NCBI GenBank assembly: GCA_904501935.1
Contig: CAJGDA010000014.1
Location: 1-21,084, forward strand
Direction: 5' to 3'
DNA: 21,084 bases
DNA from: an uncultured Methanobrevibacter sp.
GTDB lineage: Archaea > Methanobacteriota > Methanobacteria > Methanobacteriales > Methanobacteriaceae
Position 1 is the first letter of the stretch, and each line of letters starts with the position of its first letter. The notes beneath the pieces were generated by a model. The model was not told where the DNA came from, searched no databases, and saw nothing but the letters and a program-made list of their open reading frames with translations. Positions 1 to 8,019 of the stretch are shown here, one piece after another. The position numbers were made by a program, and so were the translations under genes.

Positions 1-2298
1 AAATTCATTTGAATAATATGTGTAATCTCCATCAAAACCGGAAAGGCCAGTCAAATCAGTTTGGTAGTTTACATGGTAATCATTGTCATTTTCAAATATG
101 TATGCTATTGCAGCAGCTTGAGGGATAATTGCATAAAAATCTTTAGCTAAAAATGAAGGATTGTAATAAGACAACCACATATAACCTCCTTCACCCATAG
201 ATGTGCCTTCAAATTCTCTTAATGTTGGACTTTCAGAATCTTTTATTAACCAAGCACCATCCCCTTTAGGAAGAACATCACCCATAATGGCATCACTTCC
301 CCTAAAGTTTTCAGCAGAATAGTTATCGTCCCATCCGATTAGAGCAACAAAATGGCCTGGCTGAAGTTCATCATCAGTGAAATCTGTCATACTATAATCA
401 AAAGCCATAACGCTGAATTGAATTGATACAGCGCCGTAATTAAATATGGCTTGCTTAACCAGATCTATTGTATCGTTTCTTCCGCCAAATATGATCATTG
501 CGTCTTGTAGATGTATCCTGTTTTCAGTTTGTGCAACACTTGAAAACATTCCTCTTTCATCATAAGGATCATCTTGAGCGGTTATGACACCATACCAACT
601 TAATGCATAGCCTAAACCACTATAAGCAAATCCAGTAATATTGTTTCTGGTATCTCCTTCACTGTAATATTTTAATTGGAGGTTTTGGATATTGTCATCA
701 GAGATATTGTATAAGACTCCTGTTGCTTTCAGAAGTGAACCTTCCAATGCGCCTGCTGTAGCAAATGCCCAACAAGCCAAATTGTCGCCCTGATATTTAA
801 GTGGGCTTGCCCATCCCCAGTCACGGGCATCAAACCTTGCAGGCAATGTATCTGCAACTATTGAACTTTTGGTCAGATTAAGTTTTATTCCATTATTTTC
901 AACAGAGACTATGTAATCGGTATTGTTCAATAAGAATAAATCAGTGGAAATGATATCTTTTATAATGGAGTCATCGTTTGCGAAGTTTGCATAAATAGCT
1001 ATTCCGCCATTGTTAAAGGTTGAATTATTGATATTTACGGTAACATCGTTTGCATAAATAACGCTTTCCTTACCTGAAGATGAAGTAGTTACTGTATTAT
1101 CTATGAAATTGGATTTATCAATGACTAGTTTTCCTTTATCAAAATAAATTGCTCCTGCATTTGATTTGGCGCTATTATTTATTATATTGCAGTTGGTAAG
1201 GGTTAAATTAGCCCAGGAAGTATAAATTGCTCCGCCAAGATAATTGGCTTGGGAATTTGTAAAATTAGAGTTTGAAATATCTAAAATTCCCCCTTGGTCT
1301 GCTATAATTCCACCATAACCTGAAGAAATGTCTGAAAAATCACAATTAGAAATATGCAAAGTGGTTGTCGTGCTGTCAGTTCCTGAATCAAAGTCAAAGT
1401 AAATTGCACCACCATTATGAATTGATGAAACATTCATAAATTCGCAATTCTCAATGACCCAATCTTTAAATGGTCGTATCCCAGCACTTGGATTTGTTGA
1501 ATCCATAGGAACGGTGAATAATTTTCCAAGAATCGCACCTCCAGTTAAATCAGCGTGCAGATTTCTAAATGTTGAATTTTTAATGTACAAATAATCTCCT
1601 TTGAAATTCATTGCTCCCCCATATCTTGAGCTTAAATTTTCAAATTTTGAATTTTCTATAACCAGTTCGTTCCTATTAACAACAATAGGGGATTCGCTAT
1701 TCCAACTGTTATAGAAATTTGAATTATAAATTGCCACATCAGAATATTGTGCAAATATAAGGGTTGAATTAATATTTGAATCAAAATTACAATGATTTAA
1801 AGTTAAATCACTATCAGAATCTATTGAAACAATTCCTTTAAACTCTGAATTTTTCTCAAAATTGTTAGTGAAATTAACATTATTTAAAGTGAGTTTACCC
1901 GAAACTAATAGTGCCTGATTACAATTTATAAAAGTTAAATCGTTAATAGTGATATTTGCATTTTCGTTAACGAAAATAAATCCTTTTGCCTGGTTAGAAC
2001 CGTCAATTATGTGATTATTACCATTTATTACTAGATTAGTTTGATTGAATGACAAATCCATTTTGTTATCGTTTTCATTATACTTATAATTATTTTCTAT
2101 ATCAAAGGAATCTGTACAACTTTTTATATCTTCATAAAAATTATCATAGGATTTATCAGTTACTTTCAGTTTTTCATTTGAAATAGGATCTTGATTTAAA
2201 GTTGTCTCTGTATGATTATCACTTGCCGAAACTGCCGTGATGCTGAATAAAATGCATATGATAAGGATAAATACAAGCCATTTTGATTTTAAATTCAT
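1..2298 (-). CDS. Secreted adhesin-like protein with beta-helix repeats and papain-like (C1) peptidase domain, 3' end outside window
   Basis: The frame is open without a stop from the ATG at 2298 to the window edge (766 codons), so the C-terminus is missing. Residues 1-26 form a signal peptide (MNLKSKW, hydrophobic core, cleavage near AVSAS). Residues about 70-450 carry short N-x-x-F/I-x-N repeats with many Asn and Gly-Gly-Ala-Ile, typical of right-handed parallel beta-helix surface proteins. A papain-like domain begins near LPARFDARDWGW (about 484). It has oxyanion Gln503, nucleophile Cys509 (DNLACWAFA) and His649 (PGHFVALIGW), but the usual catalytic Asn position reads Asp687 (WLIKDS). The sequence after it resembles the lectin-like domain that often follows this peptidase in archaeal proteins. 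Gene products of this type are large exported cell-surface proteins in Methanobrevibacter; the target is unknown. The start lies 10 nt after the upstream membrane gene, with a GAGGCG ribosome site overlapping that stop codon, so the two are probably co-transcribed. Confidence 0.85.
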   Translation of the reverse strand, partial: MNLKSKWLVFILIICILFSITAVSASDNHTETTLNQDPISNEKLKVTDKSYDNFYEDIKSCTDSFDIENNYKYNENDNKMDLSFNQTNLVINGNNHIIDGSNQAKGFIFVNENANITINDLTFINCNQALLVSGKLTLNNVNFTNNFEKNSEFKGIVSIDSDSDLTLNHCNFDSNINSTLIFAQYSDVAIYNSNFYNSWNSESPIVVNRNELVIENSKFENLSSRYGGAMNFKGDYLYIKNSTFRNLHADLTGGAILGKLFTVPMDSTNPSAGIRPFKDWVIENCEFMNVSSIHNGGAIYFDFDSGTDSTTTTLHISNCDFSDISSGYGGIIADQGGILDISNSNFTNSQANYLGGAIYTSWANLTLTNCNIINNSAKSNAGAIYFDKGKLVIDKSNFIDNTVTTSSSGKESVIYANDVTVNINNSTFNNGGIAIYANFANDDSIIKDIISTDLFLLNNTDYIVSVENNGIKLNLTKSSIVADTLPARFDARDWGWASPLKYQGDNLACWAFATAGALEGSLLKATGVLYNISDDNIQNLQLKYYSEGDTRNNITGFAYSGLGYALSWYGVITAQDDPYDERGMFSSVAQTENRIHLQDAMIIFGGRNDTIDLVKQAIFNYGAVSIQFSVMAFDYSMTDFTDDELQPGHFVALIGWDDNYSAENFRGSDAIMGDVLPKGDGAWLIKDSESPTLREFEGTSMGEGGYMWLSYYNPSFLAKDFYAIIPQAAAIAYIFENDNDYHVNYQTDLTGLSGFDGDYTYYSNEF

Positions 2299-2308
2299 TT
2301 TTACGCCT

Positions 2309-3397
2309 CTATGATTTTGATGTTCTTAACTTTTTATATCCCAATGCAATCAGGGTAGCTAAGATAATTATGAATATTGAAAAAATGGAAGCCGTTAAAT
2401 CATTAAACACTATACCCCTGGAGTGATAATCGATGATTAGTAGGGGTATTAGGAACCACTGTGCAATATAAATTGCGTTAATGTTGCTGCTTAATGTTGT
2501 AAATACTTTAATAATTGAATCTGGCATGTGCTTGGACATCCAATAGCATAGTCCGATTACAGCATGACAGTTAATTATGCAGAACAGCGCATCTAAAGTG
2601 TTTATGAAGTAGTAAAAGTGGACATCTTTTGATAGAACGCCTTCCCAGAGGACTGAGGATACAACAAAGTAAATTAAAACTACAATCAGCAATCTTGGCC
2701 AGAATTTAAAGAACTCATTTTTATCCTTGGCCCTTATAAAGTACTGTCCCCAAACATATCCTGCAACTGGGAAAATAAACCAATTAAATAGTGGGAAAGC
2801 TGTAAATCCGCCGGCACTTCCAATGAAGTGGGCGAAGAATAAGTTTATATAAGGAGAGCCAAAATCGATACCTCTTAGCAGGCTTCCCAGTATAGACATT
2901 ACAAATGCAATCACAATTAACTGTTTATTTGAAATTTCGAATTTTTTTAGGATTCCCATCAAGATAAATGACAAACCGGCGAATGCTAAGATATCAATAC
3001 AAAAGAGCAATAATCCTCCGGCAATAGGGAAAGGAGTCCCATTTCCTAAAACTGATTGGGCAACAAAATGAGGAAGAATGTACTCAAATACATTCACTAA
3101 AAGACCTAAAAGAAATAGATTCACACCTCTTTTTATCATAACGTCCCATTGACTATGCCTGGAATATACAATCCCGACACCCATACAAAACATAAAAATA
3201 ACCGCAGCATAAGGCCTTCCTAAAAGATTCATTAAGATAAAATTTAAATTAGGATCAAAAGATGATTTGAAAGCGCTAGCCACATAAAATGTATGAAGAA
3301 AAATCATGAAGATGATAGATAATCCTTTGGCAATGTCCAGTTCAACTTGACGACCTGTGTTAACTTTTTCATCTGATAATAATTTTGAATCATTCAT
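2309..3397 (-). CDS. Polytopic membrane acyltransferase-like protein (acyltransferase 3 / DUF1624 type)
   Basis: This 362-residue protein has about ten hydrophobic helices. The N-terminal motif R16-x-x-E-L-D21-x-x-K-G25 leads into the first helix, which ends with H35. This Asp/Lys-Gly/His arrangement is seen in membrane O-acyltransferase and heparan-glucosaminide-acetyltransferase-like families, which move acyl groups from the cytoplasm onto external sugars or cell-wall components. The exact family is uncertain from reading alone. It is directly upstream of the secreted adhesin-like gene (10 nt gap, overlapping ribosome site), so it may modify the surface or that protein's glycans; this is inference. 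No ribosome site precedes the ATG, and a TATA-like box lies 26 nt upstream, which suggests a leaderless transcript. Confidence 0.75.
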   Translation of the reverse strand: MNDSKLLSDEKVNTGRQVELDIAKGLSIIFMIFLHTFYVASAFKSSFDPNLNFILMNLLGRPYAAVIFMFCMGVGIVYSRHSQWDVMIKRGVNLFLLGLLVNVFEYILPHFVAQSVLGNGTPFPIAGGLLLFCIDILAFAGLSFILMGILKKFEISNKQLIVIAFVMSILGSLLRGIDFGSPYINLFFAHFIGSAGGFTAFPLFNWFIFPVAGYVWGQYFIRAKDKNEFFKFWPRLLIVVLIYFVVSSVLWEGVLSKDVHFYYFINTLDALFCIINCHAVIGLCYWMSKHMPDSIIKVFTTLSSNINAIYIAQWFLIPLLIIDYHSRGIVFNDLTASIFSIFIIILATLIALGYKKLRTSKS

Positions 3398-3416
3398 GTT
3401 TTAAGGTATGTTTTAA

Positions 3417-3429
3417 CTAATATATAATA
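3417..3429 (-). promoter_or_regulatory. Candidate TATA box for the acyltransferase-adhesin operon
   Basis: On the minus strand the sequence reads CTATTATATATTA. Its centre is about 26 nt before the ATG at 3397, the usual archaeal TATA-to-start distance, so transcription would begin at or very near the start codon. No Shine-Dalgarno sequence is present. Confidence 0.4.
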
Positions 3430-3787
3430 GTTAAACAAAAATGTATTAAAAATTATCTATTTTGAACAATATTTCTGAACTAAATGAAAATATTCGATGT
3501 AATGTCCATCCCTATTGAACTTTTTTTTAATTTTTGTGTATTAGACTCAGACATGCTATAAAATCAATATTTCAACATTAATGTTGCGGTTTAGCTTTTC
3601 AAAACTTACATTTAACATACTTTCATAAGCTTGTGAGGGTAAAAGTGTAAGATAATTCAGCATATATATTTTCTATTGTATATTGCACTTATCCTAAAAT
3701 TAATCTATTGTAGATTTTCATGTTTGATAAAATTCACATATTTTTTAAATTGCGATGTCCGCTTTTAATTAATAATGGGATAGTTAT
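3430..3787. other. Intergenic stretch without a convincing gene
   Basis: This AT-rich stretch between two minus-strand genes contains no intact gene that I can support. It holds a 14-base perfect palindrome (3573-3586), a plus-strand T8 run near 3521, and a minus-strand open frame of 35 codons (3556-3663) that looks moderately protein-like but has no recognisable family or ribosome site. Together with the coding-like fragments at 3788-3990 it may be the remains of a decayed gene. Confidence 0.4.
3573..3586. repeat. 14-base perfect palindrome CAACATTAATGTTG
   Basis: The two halves are exact reverse complements. It lies about 175 bases upstream of the acyltransferase start and away from the proposed TATA box. 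It could be a binding site for a dimeric protein or chance in AT-rich DNA; nothing else supports a function. Confidence 0.35.
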
Positions 3788-3990
3788 TCAATTATTATTT
3801 AAAGTTTGTGTCTTTCCACTGCTGTCTTTTAACTCTACGGTTATTATATATTCAAAGTTCCTAGGGGATCCTGCATATCCTTCCCAATCAGTGGGGATTT
3901 TTATTAGAGCGATATATAATTTTTGAAGTCAATTTGTTCAAATATTATTTTATTGCTTGAAAATTCTGAAGCAAGTTTTGTTTGTGTATT
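3788..3990 (-). pseudogene. Possible remnant of a protein-coding gene with one frameshift
   Basis: Two minus-strand open fragments read like protein and join across a single shift near 3904-3915. The first (3990-3904) reads KLASEFSSNKIIFEQIDFKNYI. The second (3928-3788) continues IKIPTDWEGYAGSPRNF, then YIITVELKDSSGKTQTL, and ends at TGA. The composition (Trp, Gly, Pro, alternating beta-strand pattern, LKDSSGK turn) resembles the end of a small secreted beta-sandwich domain. No start codon or ribosome site is present, and the piece follows the DUF3100 gene directly. I do not recognise the family. It could also be chance, so confidence is low. Confidence 0.3.
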
Positions 3991-3992
3991 TT

Positions 3993-3999
3993 AAAAAAA
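3993..3999 (-). terminator. Oligo-T terminator after the DUF3100 gene
   Basis: Seven consecutive T residues on the minus strand begin about 19 nt after the DUF3100 stop codon. Short T runs without a strong hairpin are the usual intrinsic termination signal in archaea. Confidence 0.4.
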
Positions 4000-4017
4000 G
4001 AAATGGAAAAGGCAGTT

Positions 4018-5457
4018 TCAGATCATGCCTGTTACAGTCAAGGTCAAATGCGCAATTGTTGCAGAACACAGGTAAGTTCCTGAAATTACAATCACGGAAA
4101 CGATGACTCCTTTCCAACCGATTCTTTTAAATTCGTTCCAATCCTTACCGATTGCAATACCGACATAAGCCAGGAATGCTGTACAGATTGTAGTTAGCTC
4201 AACCTGAGAAACATAGCGGGCTACAAAATCGGCAGTCGGAAAGCCTGGAATGGACACAATCAGACCGATTATACTTATAAAAATGATTGATTGGATATGG
4301 ACCGGACAGACCCTTTCAAGAGCCATACCTGTAATTGTGATGAGTGAGATAATGGCCATTCCAATGATTGAATCCACTATTGAAGTATGATATCCTATGA
4401 CATTTCCTATGGCTACAATAAGTGAAAATGCAAAAAGCAATGCGCCCCATCTTTTGAGCTTGCCTATACTTAATCCGTCTGAAGAGTCATCATCTTCATC
4501 ATTTATTTTATCAAGAGCCTGATCATCATCAATATGGGCATCGCCTTTACCTATAATTGGAGATAGCCATGCATACAGTTTTTCAGCAATAGGCAGGGAA
4601 ATGAACATGCACATGTAGATGCCTAAACAGAATGAAAGAATGTTACTGCATCCTGCAAAAGCTTCAATTTGGGTAGCCATAGCCGGGTGCATATGAACCA
4701 ATGGAACCAATGCTGCAGCATTCATGCTTGCACTTCCTATACCTGATGCCATTGCATAGGCATAGGGATGCAGCGGTATGAGTGAAACGCTTATGCTTGA
4801 CAGGAAGCTGATGTAGGGAGTACCAATCATTGATCCTATGACGAAAATGGCCAAAACTCCTCGTGCCTCTGGAGAGTTGAAACCGTATCGGTCAATGATG
4901 ACTCCCAGGTTAGGCTCACGGCAAATGGAACTTGCCATACCGATTACTTCTCTTCTGAAACCTAAAAGCAAAGCGACAGGCAATGCTATGAGGGTACCTA
5001 AATCACCAAATAGCTGCAGAACCAACGCAGGGCCTACCTTAAAAATAATTTCAATGGATTGGCCGCTTGAAATGGCTAATTTGGCAATTAAAACGCCAAT
5101 AATCAAAACCATAACCCCTTCAGCCACTTTGGATTGCTCAGGCCCTATATATTTAAAAGGTTTTGCCAGATAAAGGGTCAATCCCATAACTAATGAATAT
5201 ATCAATGGCAGCAATAAAAAACTGATTGTGTCGGTTATTTTAATCTCTATGACTCCAATGGTCATTGAAATAATAACCAGAATTAATATAATTAAATGTA
5301 AATTGTATTCTTTCCATGGTGGGCTCCTTTTTATTGCCCTGTCCGCTCTTTTCCTATATCTGTACTTTTTATTCCTAGGATGTTTATGTATGTGTTGTTC
5401 ATGTTTGTGTTTTTTATATCTGTGTTTACGTTTGTGTTGCGAACTCTTCTTAGAAAT
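4018..5457 (-). CDS. DUF3100 family polytopic membrane protein, with basic His-rich N-terminal tail (start uncertain)
   Basis: The core (416 codons from the ATG at 5265) has ten or so membrane segments and a DUF3100 signature, F-R-R-E-V-I-G followed by SSICREPNLGVIIDRYG. The family is found in bacteria and archaea and has no established function; transport is likely. The frame stays open upstream of the ATG at 5265 for 75 more codons. That stretch encodes PPWKEYNLHL and a hydrophobic helix, which matches how DUF3100 proteins usually begin, so the ATG at 5265 would cut off the first membrane helix. Further upstream comes a tail with about 20 Lys/Arg in 44 residues and seven His between residues 8 and 26. 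No in-frame ATG, GTG or TTG exists there. The best candidate is ATT at 5457, six nt after AGGGGG, giving 479 residues. If that is wrong, the conventional start is 5265. A hydrophilic acidic loop (IDDDQ...DEDDDSSD) splits the two membrane halves. Confidence 0.8.
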   Translation of the reverse strand: MSKKSSQHKRKHRYKKHKHEQHIHKHPRNKKYRYRKRADRAIKRSPPWKEYNLHLIILILVIISMTIGVIEIKITDTISFLLLPLIYSLVMGLTLYLAKPFKYIGPEQSKVAEGVMVLIIGVLIAKLAISSGQSIEIIFKVGPALVLQLFGDLGTLIALPVALLLGFRREVIGMASSICREPNLGVIIDRYGFNSPEARGVLAIFVIGSMIGTPYISFLSSISVSLIPLHPYAYAMASGIGSASMNAAALVPLVHMHPAMATQIEAFAGCSNILSFCLGIYMCMFISLPIAEKLYAWLSPIIGKGDAHIDDDQALDKINDEDDDSSDGLSIGKLKRWGALLFAFSLIVAIGNVIGYHTSIVDSIIGMAIISLITITGMALERVCPVHIQSIIFISIIGLIVSIPGFPTADFVARYVSQVELTTICTAFLAYVGIAIGKDWNEFKRIGWKGVIVSVIVISGTYLCSATIAHLTLTVTGMI

Positions 5458-5463
5458 AAAATT

Positions 5464-5469
5464 CCCCCT
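5464..5469 (-). promoter_or_regulatory. Candidate ribosome binding site AGGGGG before an ATT codon
   Basis: On the minus strand AGGGGG is followed by six nt and then ATT-TCT-AAG-AAG. It is the only G-rich site in the leader and is correctly spaced for initiation at the ATT. It is the main reason for preferring 5457 as the start of the DUF3100 protein. Confidence 0.35.
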
Positions 5470-5636
5470 GGAAAGAGTGATATTTAATTTTTAGAAAAAC
5501 AAATGATATTTTCACACAAAAAATTAAAGTTTGGCATAAGATTTTTAACAGTAATTTTTATTTTTGCTCATCTAAACAATTGATTTTTTATAAAAAAATA
5601 TTTATAAATCTTTTTATTTTTTTTATTTAAATGATG

Positions 5637-5645
5637 TTTTATAAA
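5637..5645 (+). promoter_or_regulatory. Candidate TATA box for the HEAT-repeat gene
   Basis: TTTTATAAA is centred about 62 nt before the ATG at 5703, which would give a leader of roughly 35-40 nt carrying the GGGGAT ribosome site. A second TATA-like site (TTTATAAAT) occurs at 5601-5609, so the assignment is tentative. Confidence 0.3.
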
Positions 5646-5702
5646 GGAATAATTTAAATAATTTCATGGACATAACTTAATTCAAATTTAGGGGATTTAA
5701 TA

Positions 5703-6341
5703 ATGCTTGAAAAAGATGAAAAGGAAACACTGAATGAATTAAGAGAAATACAGAAAAATAAGGAAAGTTGGAAATGCAATATTGATGATGTTGCGGAAAA
5801 ACTAAATGAAGGCTATTCTGTTAATGTTAAGGCAAAGGCATTATGGATTCTCGGTGAAATGGGATTAAGATATCCTCAACAAGTGGATGTGCATGTTGAA
5901 CGAATTGCGGGATATCTGGAAAGCGATTATCCGAAGCTACGGGAAAGATCAATCAACGCATTGGGAAGGATTGGAAGAGCAGACAAAGAGCTGATAATTC
6001 CATATTTTAACAAACTTATGAAAACAAGAAAAGATGAAATGGGAAATGTCAGGCTGGCATTTGTATGGGCCTGTGAAAATATAGCAACAAATGCTCCGGA
6101 GCTTTTTTGTGAAAAATTGGACATTTATTATGATATGATTGGGGACTCAAACGAAAAGGTTCGAATAGAATCGCCTGAAATGTTTAGAGTAGTTGGAAAA
6201 AGAAAACCCCTGTGCGTTAAACCTTACATTGAGAAATTACAGTGGGTCGCACAAAATGATAAAAACAGGGTAGTTCGCATTCATTGTGCAGGTGCAGTCA
6301 GAATTACGGAAAATGCTTTATCAAAATACTGTGTTGAGTAG
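5703..6341 (+). CDS. HEAT-repeat protein
   Basis: This 212-residue soluble protein is made of repeated paired helices. Repeating units include VNVKAKALWILGEMG, YPKLRERSINALGRIG, GNVRLAFVWACENIA and EKVRIESPEMFRVVG, each with the HEAT pattern of a hydrophobic helix, a turn with Asp/Pro, and V-R/K at the second helix start. HEAT proteins act as scaffolds for protein or nucleic-acid binding, and no enzymatic motif is visible. The start is supported by GGGGAT eight nt upstream. The gene ends 10 bases from the convergent ThiF-like gene; nothing in the context defines its partner. Confidence 0.75.
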   Translation: MLEKDEKETLNELREIQKNKESWKCNIDDVAEKLNEGYSVNVKAKALWILGEMGLRYPQQVDVHVERIAGYLESDYPKLRERSINALGRIGRADKELIIPYFNKLMKTRKDEMGNVRLAFVWACENIATNAPELFCEKLDIYYDMIGDSNEKVRIESPEMFRVVGKRKPLCVKPYIEKLQWVAQNDKNRVVRIHCAGAVRITENALSKYCVE

Positions 6342-6351
6342 TTCAAATAAA

Positions 6352-7062
6352 TCAATTGCTGATAATATCTTTGATTACTTCACCCGAAATTATCAATCCT
6401 GCAACGGACGGTACAAAAGAGATGCTACCCTTCACCTTAAATTTCCTGTCCCGATTTATATCACAGTCATTGGTGTTTATCGGATGTTCTTTTGAATAGA
6501 CTACTTTCAATTTTTTTATATTCCTCTTTCTTAAATCTTTTTTCATTATTCTGGCAAGAGGGCATACTGATGTCTCATAAATGTCGGCTACTTCAAACAT
6601 TGTCGGGTCTAATTTGTTCCCGGTTCCCATTGATGAGATAACCGGAACGTCAATCTCATCGCAATTGCAGACAATTGCAATCTTGGCCATTATCGTATCC
6701 ACACAGTCGACGACATATGTCAGGTCTTCGGTAATGATATCGCTTTGTGAATCAGCCATATAAAATTCCTTATAGACTTCGACATTAGCATTCGGATTGA
6801 TTTTTAGGATTCTTTCCTTCATCAAATCGACTTTATTTTCACCGATAGTATCCACTGTCGCAATCAATTGTCTGTTGATATTGCTTTCATCTATCTTGTC
6901 ATGGTCCACTAAAATAAAGTTGCCTATTCCACCTCTGGCAAGTCCTTCACAGACAAAGGAACCAACACCACCAAGGCCAAAAACGGCAACTTTAGCGTCA
7001 TTCAATTTTTTCATTCCGTCATTTCCAATCAACATTTCTGTTCTTGAAAAATTCTCATCCAT
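6352..7062 (-). CDS. ThiF/MoeB/TcdA-like E1 adenylating enzyme
   Basis: The product is a 236-residue Rossmann-fold protein of the E1 superfamily. It shows the nucleotide-binding loop GLGGVGS (29-35), the acidic LVDHDKID segment (51-58), the adenylation residues N-I-N-R-Q (61-65) and D-C-V-D (119-122). The lack of the extra zinc and rhodanese domains and the SSMGTGNKLDP segment resemble TcdA/YgdL, which cyclises t6A on tRNA, more than ThiF or MoeB, but the substrate cannot be decided from sequence alone. An ATG at 7068 is only one base from the GGTGA motif; the ATG at 7062 is six to seven nt away and is the better start. It is divergent from tatD across about 100 bases. Confidence 0.8.
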   Translation of the reverse strand: MDENFSRTEMLIGNDGMKKLNDAKVAVFGLGGVGSFVCEGLARGGIGNFILVDHDKIDESNINRQLIATVDTIGENKVDLMKERILKINPNANVEVYKEFYMADSQSDIITEDLTYVVDCVDTIMAKIAIVCNCDEIDVPVISSMGTGNKLDPTMFEVADIYETSVCPLARIMKKDLRKRNIKKLKVVYSKEHPINTNDCDINRDRKFKVKGSISFVPSVAGLIISGEVIKDIISN

Positions 7063-7098
7063 ATCCATTCACCAAAAAATTTAATGTAGTTTAATTAA

Positions 7099-7109
7099 TT
7101 ATATACTAA
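7099..7109 (-). promoter_or_regulatory. TATA box in the ThiF-like/tatD divergent region
   Basis: On the minus strand TTAGTATATAA lies 35-45 nt before the start at 7062, leaving a short leader with the GGTGA site. Because the element is nearly symmetric it might also serve tatD in the other direction (ATG at 7165); only one TATA cluster is obvious in the 100-base divergent region. Confidence 0.4.
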
Positions 7110-7164
7110 TTGAAACAATAAAAACTTATGCAAAAAGAATTTTTATAATAAATGAGGATTTTTC

Positions 7165-7926
7165 ATGATAATAGATACACATTGCCACATTTACAATAGT
7201 GAAATGGAAAATGCAGATGAAATAATAAAAGAGGCTGCAAAAAATGATATACATATGATATTGAATGGCACGGATCCTTTAAGCAATAAGGAAATATTGG
7301 AATTGTCAAGCAAACATGAAAATGTCCATGCTGCTTTGGGATATTTTCATTCTTTTGCAGATGAAATAACTGATGATGACATTTCTCTATTGGATAAGCA
7401 GCTTAGCAATGATAATGTAGTTGCAGTGGGTGAGATAGGCCTTGACTATTACCATACAAAAGACAATAAGGATAAACAGAAGGAATTGTTTGAAAAGATG
7501 TTAAATCTTGCACAAAAGCATAATATGCCTGTAATAGTGCATTCCAGAAAATCAATGCAGGATACCCTTGACATATTAAAGAAACATGATTTGGTGGGGT
7601 CCATGCATTGCTATCAGGGATCAGCCGAAATGGCACAGGAATTTATTAAATTGGGCTTCTATATAGGAATAGCCGGACCGATTACCCACACTAACAATAA
7701 AAAAATAAGAAAAATGGTAAAATCTATAGATATTAGTCATATGCTTGTAGAAACAGATTCGCCGTATTTGACTCCGGAAGAAAAAAGGGGAGAAAAGAAT
7801 ACATCACTAAACTTAAAGTATATAATAGGGAAAATAGCAGAAGAATTGGATATGGAAGAAGATAAAGTTATAGAAATAACTACGGAAAATGCAAGAACTT
7901 TGTTCAAAAATATAGGTTTTGAATGA
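7165..7926 (+). CDS. tatD: TatD family metal-dependent deoxyribonuclease
   Basis: The 253-residue protein is a TIM-barrel amidohydrolase-superfamily nuclease. The metal ligands are all present: H6 and H8 in DTHCH, E90 in GEIGLDYY, H126 in VIVHSRKS, H148 in SMHCY, and D198 in ETDSPYL. TatD enzymes are DNases with 3'-to-5' exonuclease activity linked to DNA repair or degradation. Length is normal for the family. A GAGG ribosome site precedes the ATG by about seven nt. The gene stands alone, divergent from the ThiF-like gene, and a T7 run follows 33 nt after the stop. Confidence 0.9.
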   Translation: MIIDTHCHIYNSEMENADEIIKEAAKNDIHMILNGTDPLSNKEILELSSKHENVHAALGYFHSFADEITDDDISLLDKQLSNDNVVAVGEIGLDYYHTKDNKDKQKELFEKMLNLAQKHNMPVIVHSRKSMQDTLDILKKHDLVGSMHCYQGSAEMAQEFIKLGFYIGIAGPITHTNNKKIRKMVKSIDISHMLVETDSPYLTPEEKRGEKNTSLNLKYIIGKIAEELDMEEDKVIEITTENARTLFKNIGFE

Positions 7927-7959
7927 GTTTCAAAGATTTTATAATTTCTGCAAAATTAC

Positions 7960-7966
7960 TTTTTTT
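7960..7966 (+). terminator. Oligo-T terminator after tatD
   Basis: Seven T residues begin about 33 nt after the tatD stop codon, with no gene following on this strand for 200 bases. A second T-rich run at 8034-8047 could act as back-up. Confidence 0.4.
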
Positions 7967-8019
7967 ATAGTTTCCGTGGTGATGATTTATTATTATATAA
8001 ATAGTTATTTTGTTTTAAA

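Noticed and set aside
3556..3663. 35-codon minus-strand frame as a small gene
   Set aside because: It has an ATG but no ribosome site or recognisable family; kept only as part of the possible decayed region.
3720..3926. Plus-strand open frame of 68 codons
   Set aside because: Low-complexity composition with no ribosome site; it overlaps the more protein-like minus-strand fragment and is probably its shadow.
3953..3974. Stem-loop TTGCTT/AAGCAA as a terminator
   Set aside because: Only six pairs, a ten-base loop and no T run directly after it on the minus strand; the T7 run at 3993-3999 is a better terminator.
5228..5494. Plus-strand open frame of 88 codons rich in Cys and Leu
   Set aside because: It is the exact antisense of the Lys/His-rich DUF3100 N-terminal extension, which explains its unusual composition.
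6797..7084. Plus-strand open frame of 95 codons
   Set aside because: It is antisense to the N-terminal half of the ThiF-like gene, which has clear family motifs.
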